From positions 265,187 through 329,186 of the forward strand of contig NZ_BJTG01000007.1 of the NCBI RefSeq assembly GCF_013340205.1: a stretch of DNA of 64,000 bases, given 5' to 3'. This document shows positions 8,556 through 18,411 of the stretch, piece after piece. This DNA is from Anaeromyxobacter diazotrophicus (GTDB taxonomy: Bacteria; Myxococcota; Myxococcia; Myxococcales; Anaeromyxobacteraceae). How positions within the stretch are numbered: the first letter of the stretch is position 1; each line of letters begins with the position of its first letter. Under the pieces are notes generated by a model that was given only the letters and a program-made list of their open reading frames with translations, was not told the DNA's origin and did no database searches. Made by a program: the position numbers and the translations under genes.

Positions 8556-10220
8556 ATGGACCAGCAGATCGACCCGGGGGACGAGATCGAGATCGACCGC
8601 GAGGTGCTCGTCCAGGCCTTCGTGACCGAGGCGGGCGAGGTCCTCGCCCAGATGGAGCAGCTCGCGCTGGCGCTGGAGAGCCGGCCGGAGGACGACGAGA
8701 CCATCCACTCGCTGTTCCGCGCGGCGCACACGCTCAAGGGCTCGGGCTCGCTGGTCGGGTTCGACGCCGTCCGGGAGCTGGCGCACGCCACCGAGGACCT
8801 GCTCGACAAGGTGCGCTCCCGCGCGCTGCGCGTGAGCGACGGGCTGGTGAGCCTGCTCCTGCGGTCGGTCGACCTGCTCCGCGTCGCCGTCGCGGAGGGC
8901 GCCGCGGGCAGGACCGCCGCCTCGCCCGAGACGACCTCGCTGGGTGAGCGGCTCCGCCGAGCCTCGGGAGGCGAGGGCGCCGAGTCCGGGCTGGCCCCCG
9001 CCGAGGCGGGCACCGCCGCGGGCGCCGGCGCGGCGGCCGCCCGCCCGCCGCGCACCCTGCGGGTCGAGGTCGGCAAGCTCGACCGCATGATCGACCTCTC
9101 CGGCGAGATCGCCATCTCGCGCGGCCGGCTGGCGGACATGCTGGAGCGGCGCCGCACGCTCTCGATCGAGGAGATCCTCGAGGCGCATCGCGAGGCCGAC
9201 CGCCTCTACCTGGACCTGCAGGACCTCATCATGCAGGCGCGGATGGTGCCGCTCGGCCCCACGTTCCAGCAGCACTTCCGGACCGTGCGCGACCTCGCGA
9301 CGGCTCAGGGCAAGCAGGTCCGGCTGACGCTGGAGGGCGAGGACGTGGAGGTCGACACGGCCGTCGTCGAGCACATCCGCGACCCGCTCGTCCACATGGT
9401 CCGCAACGCGGTCGATCACGGCATCGAGGCGCCCGCCGATCGGACCGCGCGCGGCAAGGATCCCTGCGGGCGACTCACGCTCCGGGCCTTTCACGAGGGG
9501 GCGCTCGTCGTGGTGCAGCTGGCGGACGACGGCGCCGGCCTCGACCGCGACCGGATCGTCCGGCGCGCGGTGGAGCGGGGCCTGGTGACCGCGGGCGCCG
9601 CGCTCACGGACCAGGAGGTCTACGGGCTCATCTTCGAGCCGGGCTTCAGCACGCGCGACGAGGTCACCGAGGTCTCCGGCCGCGGGGTCGGCATGGACGT
9701 CGTGCGCCGGAACGTCGACGCGCTGCGCGGCTCCGTGTCCGTGGACAGCGTGGCGGGCCAGGGCACCACCGTCACGCTGCGCTTCCCGCTCACGCTCGCC
9801 ATCATCCAGGGCTTCCGCGTGGTGGTCGGAGGGGACGTCTACATCCTGCCGCTGGATGCGGTCGCCGAGTGCGTCGAGCTCCCGGCGGGCGCCGATGGAG
9901 GGCGTACCGGCGTGCTGAACCTGCGCGGGCGGCCCCTGCCCTACCTCCGTCTCCGCCGCTACTTCGAGCTCGCCGGGGAGCCACCCGCCCGCGAGAACGT
10001 GGTGGTGGTCGAGCACGAGGGAGCGGCCGTGGGGCTCGCCGTCGACGCGCTGCTCGGCGAGAGCCAGACGGTGATCAAGCCGCTCGGCCGGATGCTCCAG
10101 GGCGTGCGCGGCGTCTCGGGCTCGGCGGTGCTGGGGGACGGCCGCGTCGCGCTCATCCTCGACATCCCCGGGCTGCTCCGGGACGCGCTCGGCCGGGGGC
10201 ATGGAGCGCTGCTCAGCTGA
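8556..10220 (+). CDS. cheA: Chemotaxis histidine kinase CheA
   Basis: A 554-aa kinase that phosphorylates CheY and CheB in response to receptors. Domain order: Hpt/P1 with the phosphorylated His in AAHTLKGSG (about residue 52); a short Ala/Pro/Gly-rich linker with no recognisable P2; the P3 dimerisation region (LRVEVGKLDRMIDLSGE); the HATPase domain with the N box NAVDHG and the ATP-lid glycines of DDGAGLD and GRGVGMD; and a C-terminal CheW-like P5 domain. The missing P2 and small size (E. coli CheA is about 650 aa) are typical of alternative chemosensory systems. It sits in an operon with receptors, CheW, CheR and CheB. Confidence 0.95.
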   Translation: MDQQIDPGDEIEIDREVLVQAFVTEAGEVLAQMEQLALALESRPEDDETIHSLFRAAHTLKGSGSLVGFDAVRELAHATEDLLDKVRSRALRVSDGLVSLLLRSVDLLRVAVAEGAAGRTAASPETTSLGERLRRASGGEGAESGLAPAEAGTAAGAGAAAARPPRTLRVEVGKLDRMIDLSGEIAISRGRLADMLERRRTLSIEEILEAHREADRLYLDLQDLIMQARMVPLGPTFQQHFRTVRDLATAQGKQVRLTLEGEDVEVDTAVVEHIRDPLVHMVRNAVDHGIEAPADRTARGKDPCGRLTLRAFHEGALVVVQLADDGAGLDRDRIVRRAVERGLVTAGAALTDQEVYGLIFEPGFSTRDEVTEVSGRGVGMDVVRRNVDALRGSVSVDSVAGQGTTVTLRFPLTLAIIQGFRVVVGGDVYILPLDAVAECVELPAGADGGRTGVLNLRGRPLPYLRLRRYFELAGEPPARENVVVVEHEGAAVGLAVDALLGESQTVIKPLGRMLQGVRGVSGSAVLGDGRVALILDIPGLLRDALGRGHGALLS

Positions 10221-10280
10221 CGAGATCGCAAGGACCGGCCCGCCTCGGCGCGGGCCCATCACGACGGAGAGGGTCGACAC

Positions 10281-11978
10281 ATGAACGGGTTCCGCAACAT
10301 GGGCGTGAGGGCGCGGCTGCTGGTGGCGTTCGGGGCGGTGATGCTGCTCACCGGCGGGCTGGGTGCCTTCGCCGTGGTGCAGCTCTCGAAGGTGAACGCC
10401 GCGACCGAGGACATCGCCACGAACTGGCTCCCGAGCATCAAGTACCTCGGCCAGATCGACGACCGCATCAACACCATCCGGCGCTACGAGCTCGGGCACG
10501 TGCTCGCCACCGATCCGGCGGTCTTCGACCGGTACGAGCAGAAGATCGAGTCGCTCGGGCGCGAGCTCGCCGAGGCGGAGAAGGCGTACGAGCCGCTCCT
10601 CTCGTCGGCCGAGGAGAAGGCGGCGTACCGGACCTTCCGCGACGAGTGGGACCACTATCTGACCGAGCAGCGCCAGGTGCTCGCGCTCTCGCACGCCGGC
10701 AAGCAGGTGGAGGCGCGCAACCTGACGAGCTCGACCTCGCTCAAGCTCCACAACGACGCCATCGCCACGCTCGCTGGCCTCATCGCCCAGAACGTGGCCG
10801 GGGCGCAGCGCGCCCACGAGGCGGCGGCGGAGGCTTACCGGGTCTCGCGCCTCTGGGTGATCGGGATCATCGCGGCGGCCGTGGCGCTGAGCGTGTTCAT
10901 CGCCGTGGCCATCTCCGGGGCGCTCGTGCGCCAGCTCGGAGGCGAGCCCGACTATGCCGCGGGGATCGCGAAGAAGGTGGCGGAGGGCGACCTCACCGTC
11001 CGCGTGGCGCTCCGGCCGGGGGACGAGAGCAGCCTGCTGCACGCCATGAAGGGCATGGTGGAGAAGCTCACCGAGATCATCGCCGAGGTGCGCGGCGGCG
11101 CGGCGGCCCTCTCTTCCGCCGCCGAGCAGGTCTCGTCCACCTCCCAGAGCGTGTCCCAGGGCACGAGCGAGCAGGCGGCCTCGGTCGAGGAGACCACCTC
11201 GTCGCTGGAGCAGATGAGCGCCTCGATCACCCAGAACGCCGAGAACAGCCGCCAGACCGAGCAGATGGCGGTGGCGGGGGCGAAGAACGCCGAGGAGAGC
11301 GGCAAGGCGGTGGGCGAGACGGTGACGGCCATGAAGGAGATCGCCGAGAAGATCTCGATCATCGAGGAGATCGCCTACCAGACGAACCTGCTCGCGCTCA
11401 ACGCGGCCATCGAGGCCGCCCGGGCCGGAGAGCACGGCAAGGGCTTCGCCGTCGTGGCCACCGAGGTCCGCAAGCTGGCGGAGCGGAGCCAGAAGGCGGC
11501 CGGCGAGATCGGCGGCCTCGCCAGCCAGTCGGTCAAGGTGGCGGAGCGGTCCGGGCAGCTGCTGCTCGAGCTCGTGCCGGCCATCAAGAAGACCGCGGAC
11601 CTGGTGCAGGAGGTGGCCGCCGCCAGCCAGGAGCAGTCGACCGGCGTCGCCCAGATCAACAAGGCCATGGCGAACGTCGACCAGGTCACGCAGCGCAACG
11701 CCTCCGCTTCGGAGGAGCTCGCCTCGACCGCGGAGGAGATGAATGCCCAGGCGGAGTCGCTCCAGCAGCTCATGGGCTTCTTCCGCGTGGACGGCGCCGA
11801 GGCGCAGGCGGAGCGGGCCGCCCCGCGGGCCGCGGCCCGCGCCGCCGCGCGCCCGGCGCTCGCGCTGCAGCCGGCGGCGGCCGCCGCCGACCCCGGCCTT
11901 CACCCCGCCGCGCTCCGCAACGGCAAGGCGAACGGCGTGAACGGCGCGCACCCCGACCGAGAGTACAAGCGGTTCTAG
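10281..11978 (+). CDS. Methyl-accepting chemotaxis protein with four-helix-bundle sensor
   Basis: A 565-aa transmembrane receptor. TM1 lies at about residues 12-32. A helical periplasmic domain of about 155 residues follows, of 4HB_MCP type, with [16 protein letters not shown] matching that family's kink. TM2 is near 190-215, then a HAMP domain, then the long cytoplasmic coiled coil with the hairpin tip [22 protein letters not shown] that binds CheA/CheW. Glu/Gln pairs flanking the tip are likely methylation sites for CheR/CheB. The C-terminus is Ala/Pro-rich and lacks the NWETF-type CheR tether. The ligand is unknown. Confidence 0.93.
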   Translation: MNGFRNMGVRARLLVAFGAVMLLTGGLGAFAVVQLSKVNAATEDIATNWLPSIKYLGQIDDRINTIRRYELGHVLATDPAVFDRYEQKIESLGRELAEAEKAYEPLLSSAEEKAAYRTFRDEWDHYLTEQRQVLALSHAGKQVEARNLTSSTSLKLHNDAIATLAGLIAQNVAGAQRAHEAAAEAYRVSRLWVIGIIAAAVALSVFIAVAISGALVRQLGGEPDYAAGIAKKVAEGDLTVRVALRPGDESSLLHAMKGMVEKLTEIIAEVRGGAAALSSAAEQVSSTSQSVSQGTSEQAASVEETTSSLEQMSASITQNAENSRQTEQMAVAGAKNAEESGKAVGETVTAMKEIAEKISIIEEIAYQTNLLALNAAIEAARAGEHGKGFAVVATEVRKLAERSQKAAGEIGGLASQSVKVAERSGQLLLELVPAIKKTADLVQEVAAASQEQSTGVAQINKAMANVDQVTQRNASASEELASTAEEMNAQAESLQQLMGFFRVDGAEAQAERAAPRAAARAAARPALALQPAAAAADPGLHPAALRNGKANGVNGAHPDREYKRF

Positions 11979-11986
11979 GAGGGGAC

Positions 11987-12544
11987 ATGAGCGCCAGCGA
12001 CGCCACCCAGCGCAACCAGTACCTCTCCTTCACGCTCGCCGGGAGCGACTACGCGGTCGGCATCCTCCAGGTACGGGAGATCCTGCAGTACGAAACCGTC
12101 ACGCGCGTGCCCTCCGTGCCTCCCTCGATCCGCGGCGTCATCAACCTCCGCGGCGCGGTGGTCCCCGTCCTGGATCTCGCGCTCAAGTTCGGGCTGGAGG
12201 CGACGCCGGTGACCAAGCGCACCTGCGTCCTCATCGTCGACGCGTCGGTAGGGGGCGAGTCGACCGTCGTCGGCGTCATGGCGGACGCCGTGCGCGAGGT
12301 GCTCGAGCTGGGCGGCGACGAGGTCGAGCCCCCGCCCTCCTTCGGGACCCAGGTCCGCGTCGACTACCTCGTCGGCATGGGCAAGGCGGGCAAGGGCTTC
12401 GTGCTCCTCCTCGACCTCGACCGCGTCATCTCCGCCGGAGAGCGGGAGCTGGCGGCGCAGCTCGGCGGCGAGGGCGGCGCGCCCGCCGGGGCGCTCGCCG
12501 CGGGCGGCTCGGCGCCGGCCGCGGGGGAGGCCCTCGTGCCATGA
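11987..12544 (+). CDS. cheW: Chemotaxis adaptor CheW
   Basis: A 185-aa adaptor that couples receptors to CheA. The CheW beta-barrel is recognisable from [42 protein letters not shown] and [13 protein letters not shown]. About 30 residues of Ala/Gly-rich tail follow the fold, longer than in E. coli CheW. AGGAGGGG lies just upstream of ATG 11987. The stop codon overlaps the cheR start (ATGA, 12541-12544), indicating coupled translation. Confidence 0.94.
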   Translation: MSASDATQRNQYLSFTLAGSDYAVGILQVREILQYETVTRVPSVPPSIRGVINLRGAVVPVLDLALKFGLEATPVTKRTCVLIVDASVGGESTVVGVMADAVREVLELGGDEVEPPPSFGTQVRVDYLVGMGKAGKGFVLLLDLDRVISAGERELAAQLGGEGGAPAGALAAGGSAPAAGEALVP

Positions 12545-13446
12545 GGCGCGAGGAGGCCGGAGCGGCCGCGCCGACGCTGGCGCCCGAGCGCGCCATCGCG
12601 GCCCGCGACTTCGCCAAGTTCCAGGCGCTCATCCACCGGGAGGCCGGGATCTGGCTCGCCCCCGAGAAGCAGATGCTGCTCGTCGGCCGCCTGGGGCGCA
12701 GGGTGAGGGAGCTCGGCCTCGGGTCGTTCGACGCCTACTACCAGCGCGTCGAGGCCGACCCGGACGAGCGGGTCCGGATGCTCGACCACATCACCACCAA
12801 CGAGACGCACTTCTTCCGCGAGCCGCGACACTTCGAGCTCCTGGAGGAGCAGGTGTTCCCCCGTTGGATCGCCGAGGCCGCCCGCGGAGCCAGGCCGCGG
12901 CGGGCCAGGGTCTGGAGCGCCGCCTGCTCCACCGGCGAGGAGCCGTACTCGCTCGCGATGGCGCTCCTGCGCGCGTTTCCGCCCGGCTCGGGGTGGGAGC
13001 TCGAGATCCTCGCCACCGATCTCTCGACGCGCGTCCTCGAGCGCGCCCGCGCCGCGGTGTGGCCGCTCGAGAAGTCGCGCGAGATCCCGGTCGACCACCT
13101 CAAGGCTTACATGTGGAAGGGCACCGGCACGCAGGAGGGGCTCATGAAGGCGGGCCCCGAGCTGCGCGCGCTGGTGCGCTTCGCGCGCCTCAACCTGGTC
13201 GACGAGGTCGACGCGTCCACCGGCCGATTCGATCTGATCTTCTGCCGCAACGTGCTCATCTACTTCGACGCGCCGACCAAGCAGCGCGTCGTCGCGCGGC
13301 TGCTCCGGCACCTCGCGACCGATGGCCAGCTGTTCCTCGGGCACGCCGAGAGCCTGTCCGGGATGGGGCTCCCGGTCCGGAGCGAGGTGCCGACCGTGTA
13401 CAGCCACGCCGCCCGGGGCGACGCGGGCGCGCGGAGCTCGCCGTGA
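12541..13446 (+). CDS. cheR: Chemotaxis methyltransferase CheR
   Basis: A 301-aa SAM-dependent enzyme that methylates receptor glutamates. It has the N-terminal helical domain ([18 protein letters not shown]), the family motif [14 protein letters not shown], the SAM loop [17 protein letters not shown] and [13 protein letters not shown]. The C-terminus [16 protein letters not shown] is conserved. There is no TPR extension. It overlaps cheW by four bases and cheB by one (TGATG), so the three are tightly coupled. Confidence 0.95.
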   Translation: MRREEAGAAAPTLAPERAIAARDFAKFQALIHREAGIWLAPEKQMLLVGRLGRRVRELGLGSFDAYYQRVEADPDERVRMLDHITTNETHFFREPRHFELLEEQVFPRWIAEAARGARPRRARVWSAACSTGEEPYSLAMALLRAFPPGSGWELEILATDLSTRVLERARAAVWPLEKSREIPVDHLKAYMWKGTGTQEGLMKAGPELRALVRFARLNLVDEVDASTGRFDLIFCRNVLIYFDAPTKQRVVARLLRHLATDGQLFLGHAESLSGMGLPVRSEVPTVYSHAARGDAGARSSP

Positions 13447-14528
13447 TGACCTCCCCTTCGCGTCCGGCCTCCCCGGCCCCGCCGCGCGTCCTGGTGGTGG
13501 ACGACTCGGCCGTCGTCCGGCAGGTCCTGACCGCGATCCTGTCCAGCGCCGGGATGCAGGTCGAGGTGGCGGGCGATCCGCTCATCGCCATGGAGCGCAT
13601 GGCCCGGCAGCGCCCCGACGCCGTGGTCCTCGACATCGAGATGCCGCGCATGGACGGCCTCACCTTCCTGCGGCGCCTCATGAGCGCGGACGAGCCGGTC
13701 CCGGCGCTCATCTGCTCGAGCCTGGCTGGGCCCGGAACCGAGGTGGCGCTGCAGGCGCTCGACGAGGGCGCGGTGGGGATCGTCGAGAAGCCGCGCCTCG
13801 GGGTGAAGGGGTTCCTGCAGGACTCCGCGCGCCAGCTCATCGAGGCGGTGCGGGGTGCCCTGCACGCCCGCGTGCGGACGCGCGCCGCGCGCCCGGAGCC
13901 GCGGCACGACGCCGGCGCTGTGCTGCCGCCGCCGGCGAAGGCCGTAAGGCTCGCCACCACGACGAGCAAGGTCGTGGCGGTCGGTGCGTCCACCGGGGGC
14001 ACCGAGGCGCTCCGCGAGCTGCTCATGGCCCTGCCTCCCGACGCCCCCGGGATCGCCATCGTCCAGCACATGCCGGAGGCGTTCACCGGGCCGTTCGCCC
14101 GGCGGCTCCACGGGCTGTGTCGCATCGAGGTGAAGGAGGCGCAGCAGGGGGACCGCCTCTGCTCCGGCCGCGCGCTCGTCGCGCCGGGCAATCACCACCT
14201 GGCGGTCCGCCGGAGCGGGGCGCACTACTTCGCCGAGGTGCTCGAGGGGCCGCCGGTCTCGCGACATCGCCCGAGCGTGGACGTCCTCTTCCGCTCCACC
14301 GCACAGGCGGCGGGCGCGAACGCCGTGGGGGTCATCCTCACCGGCATGGGCGACGACGGCGCGCAGGGACTCCTCGAGCTGCGCCAGGCGGGCGCCCACA
14401 CCATCGCGCAGGACGAGGCGACGTCAGTCGTGTTCGGGATGCCGCGGATGGCGATCGAGGCGGGCGCCGCCAGCGAGGTGCTGCCGCTTCCCGCCATCGC
14501 GGCGGCGATGTTGAGGAGAGCGTCGTGA
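13446..14528 (+). CDS. cheB: Chemotaxis methylesterase CheB
   Basis: A 360-aa two-domain enzyme. The receiver has VVDDSAVVR and phospho-Asp in [12 protein letters not shown]. The C-terminal esterase removes receptor methyl groups and shows the catalytic Ser in [10 protein letters not shown], His in [10 protein letters not shown] and Asp in [10 protein letters not shown]. The linker (about residues 135-175) is Ala/Arg-rich. Its start codon shares a base with the cheR stop. Phosphorylation by the CheA of this operon would activate it and close the adaptation loop. Confidence 0.95.
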   Translation: MTSPSRPASPAPPRVLVVDDSAVVRQVLTAILSSAGMQVEVAGDPLIAMERMARQRPDAVVLDIEMPRMDGLTFLRRLMSADEPVPALICSSLAGPGTEVALQALDEGAVGIVEKPRLGVKGFLQDSARQLIEAVRGALHARVRTRAARPEPRHDAGAVLPPPAKAVRLATTTSKVVAVGASTGGTEALRELLMALPPDAPGIAIVQHMPEAFTGPFARRLHGLCRIEVKEAQQGDRLCSGRALVAPGNHHLAVRRSGAHYFAEVLEGPPVSRHRPSVDVLFRSTAQAAGANAVGVILTGMGDDGAQGLLELRQAGAHTIAQDEATSVVFGMPRMAIEAGAASEVLPLPAIAAAMLRRAS

Positions 14529-14550
14529 AAGCACACCGAGGAGGAGCCCC

Positions 14551-16224
14551 ATGTTCGCGCGCCTGAGCGGCTGGAGCATCTCCGCCCGCCTGCGGCTCAC
14601 CTGCGCGCTCGCGAGCGGCGCCATCGCTGGCGCCGGGTTCCTGGCGTGGCGCGCGCTGCGCGACACCGGGGCGCCGGGCGCGAGCGCGATCGGGCTCGGG
14701 CTCGCCGGGGTCGCCCTCGCGGTCGCCCTGGCGCAGGGGTGCGTCGTGCACCGCAGCTTCGCCCGCGAGCTGCGGGGCACGGCGCGGGAGATGGAGGCGC
14801 TGCGGCAGGCGACCCTCGAGGGCCGGGTGGACGCCCGTTGCGACGCGAGCCGCACCGCGCCGGAGCTGCGGCCGGTGTTCGAGGCCGTCAACGAGACGCT
14901 CGACGCCTTCGTGGCGCCGATCCTGGTCGCGGCGGAGTGCGTCGAGCGGATCGCGCGCGGCGACATCCCCGGCGAGCTCACCGAGCCGTACCGCGGCGAG
15001 TTCGAGCAGCTCCGGCTGAACCTCAACCGCTGCATCGCCGCAGTCCACGCGCTCGTGGAGGACACCGACGTCCTGGGACGCGCCGCGGTGGCCGGCCGGC
15101 TCGACACGCGGGCCGAGGTGGCGAGGCACCACGGCGACTTCCGCCGCATCCTCGACGGCGTGAACCAGGCGCTGGAGGCGTTCGCGGCCCCCGTCACCGA
15201 GGCGGCGGGGGTACTCGAGCGCCTCGCCGCGCGCGACCTGCGAGCGCGCATCGACGGTGAGTACCAGGGCGACCACGCCAAGATGAAGCATGCCGTCAAC
15301 GAGACGGCGCGGGCGCTGCACGACTCCCTGGCCCAGGTGGCGCGCTCGGTGGAGGAGGTGTCCGGGGGGGCCGCCCGCATCGCCTCGTCCTCCCAGGCGG
15401 TCGCGGACGGCGCGGCGCAGCAGGCCCAGGCGCTCGAGGCGAGCACCGCCAGGCTCGACGAGGTGGCGGGCATGACGCGGGCCTCCGCGGACAGCGCTCA
15501 CGAGGCGACGGTCGCGGTGGAGCGGGCGCGCCGCGCCGCGGGGGAGGGGGGCGAGGCCACGCAGCAGATGACCGGCGCGATGGCCCGCATCAAGGCGGCC
15601 GCCGAGGGCACCTCGCAGATCATCCGGGAGGTGAACGAGATCGCGTTCCAGACGAACCTGCTCGCGCTCAACGCAGCGGTCGAGGCGGCCCGGGCCGGCG
15701 AGGCCGGCCGCAGCTTCGCCGTGGTGGCCGAGGAGGTGAGGTCGCTCGCCCTGCGCTCCAAGCAGGCCGCCGCGCGCACGGAGTCGCTCATCGCGGAGTC
15801 GGTGCGGGAGGCGGCGCAGGGCGAGCTCACCAGCCGGCGCGTCGACGAGCAACTCCAGGACATCGCCGGGGCGGTCGAGGCCGTCACCGCGCACGTCGCC
15901 GACATCGCCGCGCGAGCGCGCCAGCAGGCGACCGGCATCGAGGAGGTGCACCGCTCGGTGGCGCAGGTGGGCGACGTCACGCAGCGGACCGCTGCGCTCT
16001 CGGGGGAATCCTCCTCGATCGCCGCGGAGCTGTCGGGCAAGGCTCAGGAGCTGTCGGCCATGGTCGGCACGTTCGCGCTCGCCGAGGCCGCCCCCGCCCT
16101 GCGACCCGCGGGGTCGCGTCAGCGCGCGCCCGCGCCGCCGGCGACCGCCGGCAGCTCCGACTGCTCCACGGCGAGCATCGCCTCCACGAGCGGCGCCAGG
16201 GCGGCGTCCTCGAGCCCGGGGTAG
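14551..16224 (+). CDS. Poly-HAMP methyl-accepting protein with no periplasmic domain
   Basis: A 557-aa receptor. Two hydrophobic segments (about residues 18-36 and 46-68) are joined by only about ten residues, so there is essentially no periplasmic sensor. Two or three consecutive HAMP-like units follow ([65 protein letters not shown]), then the MCP signalling hairpin [19 protein letters not shown]. The tail after about residue 520 is Ser/Ala low-complexity and runs 106 bases into the oppositely oriented gene at 16119; it may be a readthrough extension. Likely input is intracellular or membrane-borne, inferred from the missing sensor domain. Confidence 0.88.
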   Translation: MFARLSGWSISARLRLTCALASGAIAGAGFLAWRALRDTGAPGASAIGLGLAGVALAVALAQGCVVHRSFARELRGTAREMEALRQATLEGRVDARCDASRTAPELRPVFEAVNETLDAFVAPILVAAECVERIARGDIPGELTEPYRGEFEQLRLNLNRCIAAVHALVEDTDVLGRAAVAGRLDTRAEVARHHGDFRRILDGVNQALEAFAAPVTEAAGVLERLAARDLRARIDGEYQGDHAKMKHAVNETARALHDSLAQVARSVEEVSGGAARIASSSQAVADGAAQQAQALEASTARLDEVAGMTRASADSAHEATVAVERARRAAGEGGEATQQMTGAMARIKAAAEGTSQIIREVNEIAFQTNLLALNAAVEAARAGEAGRSFAVVAEEVRSLALRSKQAAARTESLIAESVREAAQGELTSRRVDEQLQDIAGAVEAVTAHVADIAARARQQATGIEEVHRSVAQVGDVTQRTAALSGESSSIAAELSGKAQELSAMVGTFALAEAAPALRPAGSRQRAPAPPATAGSSDCSTASIASTSGARAASSSPG

Positions 16225-16412
16225 CGCTCGACCAGCGCCGCCGCGATGGGAAGCCGCAGGTCGGCCCACGGGGCGCCCGCGCGCTGCAGCGCGAGCGCGG
16301 CGCGCGCCATGGCGGCCTGCCAGCGCGGGGAGGTCCGCAGGCGGCGCGGGCCGCGCTGGAGCAGCCCGTCCTCGACGAGCCGCTCCAGGGCGGCGGGATC
16401 CGCTTCAGGCAT
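16119..16412 (-). CDS. Small protein of unknown function
   Basis: A 97-aa protein ([21 protein letters not shown]...) with helical, Ala/Leu-rich sequence. [17 protein letters not shown] followed by basic residues could be a small winged-helix-like fold, but I cannot identify a family. It overlaps the upstream carboxymuconolactone decarboxylase-like gene by eight bases and is probably co-transcribed with it. Its 3' third overlaps the tail of the MCP on the other strand; codon-position GC bias favours this frame there. Confidence 0.6.
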   Translation of the reverse strand: MPEADPAALERLVEDGLLQRGPRRLRTSPRWQAAMARAALALQRAGAPWADLRLPIAAALVERYPGLEDAALAPLVEAMLAVEQSELPAVAGGAGAR

Positions 16413-16863
16413 GGAGGTTCGGCGACGGCTGCGAGGGCTGCGGCGACGAGGCGCCCGCGGCGTGGCTGCGGACGTAGGAGATGGCGTCGAGCGTCTCCCG
16501 GCGGAACGCGTCGTAGTCGGTCTGCATCGCGTTCATGAACGTGCTCGCGCTCATGGTGTGCGCCGCCATCATGGCCGCCTCGGCGATCTCCTCGTCGGTG
16601 GCGCCGAACAGCTTCGCCGCCTCGGTGTGGAACAGGGCGCAGTACCGGCACCGGGTGGCGCCCGAGACGCCGAGGCCGATGAGCTCCTTGTACTTGTTGG
16701 GGATGCGCGTCTCGCCGAGCTGGAAGTCGCGCATGGTCGTCCAGAAGCCCGCCAGGGCGGACTCCGGCAGCTCGTCCACCCAGCTCGGGACGTTCCCGAA
16801 CATCTGCTCGATCTCGCCGCGGATCCTGCGGGTCTCCTGCTTCGACGTGTCGACGACGGCCAT
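16405..16863 (-). CDS. Carboxymuconolactone decarboxylase-family (AhpD-like) protein
   Basis: A 152-aa all-helical protein. The redox motif appears as SGATRCRYCALFHTEAAK, i.e. CxxC followed by a His, as in AhpD-type peroxidase partners. FGATDEEIAEAAMMAAHTMSASTF completes the domain. The start at 16863 has GGGAGGAG upstream, and a longer reading adds only proline-rich noise. Members of this family act in thiol-based peroxide detoxification or in decarboxylation; the intact CxxC favours a redox role. It is followed by an overlapping small gene. Confidence 0.88.
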   Translation of the reverse strand: MAVVDTSKQETRRIRGEIEQMFGNVPSWVDELPESALAGFWTTMRDFQLGETRIPNKYKELIGLGVSGATRCRYCALFHTEAAKLFGATDEEIAEAAMMAAHTMSASTFMNAMQTDYDAFRRETLDAISYVRSHAAGASSPQPSQPSPNLHA

Positions 16864-17057
16864 GGCTCGCTCCTCCCCGCCCTGGAGAGAAGGCGCGGGC
16901 GGGAAGCCTTCGGGTAGCGGCGCCCCGCGCCCCCGCAACCGCGGATCGGCGTCAGCGTCCGTTGGCCCCCAGCGGCGCGGGCTGGTGGGGCGAGCGCGAG
17001 CGGCCGGGAATGGAGCGCGCCCGCGCCGTCGCGCCGCCGTTCTGCTAAGGAGGGCGC

Positions 17058-17723
17058 ATGCCTGACGACGAACCGGCGCTCGCCGCCCAGCGCCAGCACT
17101 GGGAGCGGACGTTCGCGGCGCGGGCCGGGATGTTCGGCTCGGACGCCAGCGCCCCCGCGCGCGCCGCCGCGCTGGCGTTCAGGGAGGCGGGGCTGCGGAC
17201 GGTGCTCGAGCTCGGCGGCGGGCAGGGGCGGGACTCGGTCTTCCTCGCCGCCTCGGGCTTCGAGGTCCACGCGCTCGACTACGCGCAGGCGGGCGTGGCT
17301 GCCATCCAGCGAGCGGCCGAGGCCGCGGGGGTGGCGCGCCGGCTCACCGCGGCGCAGCACGACGTCCGCGAGCCGTTGCCCGCTGCGGACGGCGCGTTCG
17401 ACGCCTGCTACGCGCACATGCTCTTCTGCATGGCGCTCACGACGAGGGAGCTGCTCGCGCTCTCGCGGGAGGTCCTGCGCGTGCTCCGGCCGGGCGGGCT
17501 GTGCGTCTACACGGTCCGGAACACCTCCGACCCGGACTTCGGGCGCGGGGTGCACCGGGGCGAGGCGCTGTACGAGAACCAGGGCTTCATCGTGCACTTC
17601 TTCGACCGCGCGAAGGTGGAGCGGCTCGCGGCCGGGTACGAGCTCCTGGGCGTGGAGGAGTTCGAGGAGGGGGCGCTCCCGCGGCGGCTCTTCCGCGTCA
17701 CGCTGCGCATGCCCCTGCGGTAG
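17058..17723 (+). CDS. Class I SAM-dependent methyltransferase
   Basis: A 221-aa soluble enzyme. Motif I is VLELGGGQGRDSVFLA (about residues 50-65), the acidic end of strand 2 is VHALDYAQAG, and LRVLRPGGLCVYTVRN is the conserved post-motif III strand. HWERTFAARAGMFG at the N-terminus resembles tellurite-resistance TehB-like or thiopurine-type methyltransferases. The substrate is unknown. AAGGAGGGCGC immediately precedes ATG, among the strongest ribosome sites in the window. A YceI gene follows nine bases later. Confidence 0.87.
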   Translation: MPDDEPALAAQRQHWERTFAARAGMFGSDASAPARAAALAFREAGLRTVLELGGGQGRDSVFLAASGFEVHALDYAQAGVAAIQRAAEAAGVARRLTAAQHDVREPLPAADGAFDACYAHMLFCMALTTRELLALSREVLRVLRPGGLCVYTVRNTSDPDFGRGVHRGEALYENQGFIVHFFDRAKVERLAAGYELLGVEEFEEGALPRRLFRVTLRMPLR

Positions 17724-17732
17724 GCTCTGCCC

Positions 17733-18263
17733 GTGGCGACCTACGGCCCCGACGCAGCGCGGTGCGTGGTGCTGACCTTCCGCGAGGGCGTGCTGGCCGG
17801 CGTCGGGCACGACCTCGCGCTGCGCGTCACGCGGCTCGAGGTGACGGTCGAGGGAGAGACCGTCTCGGCTCGCGTCGACGCGAGCTCGCTCCGGGTGGTG
17901 ACCGCGATGCACGAGGGCCGCCCGGCGCCGAACGAGCTCCGCGCGGGCGACAAGGCGGACATCGAGGCGACGATCCGGAGATCGGTGCTGCGCGCCGACC
18001 GCTTCCCCGAGATCCGCTTCAGCTCGACCGCGGTGGCGAAGCGGGGCGACGGCTACGAGCTCACGGGCCAGCTCGCGATCGCGGGCGTCACGCGCGAGGT
18101 GACGCTGCCGGTGCAGCGCGAGGGGGACCGGCTGGTGACGGAGGTGCGGCTCCACCAGCCCGACTTCGGCATCCGGCCGCACCGGGCGCTCATGGGCACC
18201 CTGCGGGTCAGGGCGGACGTGGTGGTGCGCGCGTCGGTGCCGTGCCCGAAGGCCGCCGGGTGA
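17733..18263 (+). CDS. YceI-family lipid-binding protein, cytoplasmic form
   Basis: A 176-aa protein with the YceI lipocalin-like barrel: VGHDLALRVTRLEV, VTAMHEGR, then ADRFPEIRFSSTAV and LTGQLAIAGVTREVTLPV. YceI proteins bind isoprenoid or amphiphilic lipids. There is no signal peptide, unlike E. coli YceI, so it should be cytoplasmic. The start is GTG 17733, with TAGGCT six bases upstream but no Shine-Dalgarno, so it may also be read from a leaderless transcript. Confidence 0.88.
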   Translation: MATYGPDAARCVVLTFREGVLAGVGHDLALRVTRLEVTVEGETVSARVDASSLRVVTAMHEGRPAPNELRAGDKADIEATIRRSVLRADRFPEIRFSSTAVAKRGDGYELTGQLAIAGVTREVTLPVQREGDRLVTEVRLHQPDFGIRPHRALMGTLRVRADVVVRASVPCPKAAG

Positions 18264-18278
18264 CGCGCTCGACCCCTC

Positions 18279-18298
18279 GCCCTCTCCGGCCGGGGAGG
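18279..18298. repeat. REP-like palindrome, variant copy
   Basis: CCCTCTCCGG followed by CCGGGGAGGG forms an imperfect palindrome just after the yceI stop codon. It resembles the CCCTCTCCCC/GGGGAGAGGG palindromes at 55814 and 62951 and is probably a diverged member of the same dispersed family. It could also act as a transcript-end hairpin. Confidence 0.45.
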
Positions 18299-18411
18299 GT
18301 CGCGGGGGTGGGTCTCCCCTGAGGCCAGCCGCTCGCCAGCCTCGCCGGCGCGGCGGCATGACGCAGGGTATGATTCGCGGTCGAGCTCTCTTCCGAAAGG
18401 CGCGGGCCCTC

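Noticed and set aside
7212..11951. Very long open frame on the minus strand opposite the chemosensory operon
   Set aside because: It is a GC-skew shadow: the plus strand holds well-conserved CheA, MCP and receiver motifs, and the antisense translation is His/Arg/Leu-rich with no domains. The same applies to long antisense frames at 18208-22257 and 51434-54703.
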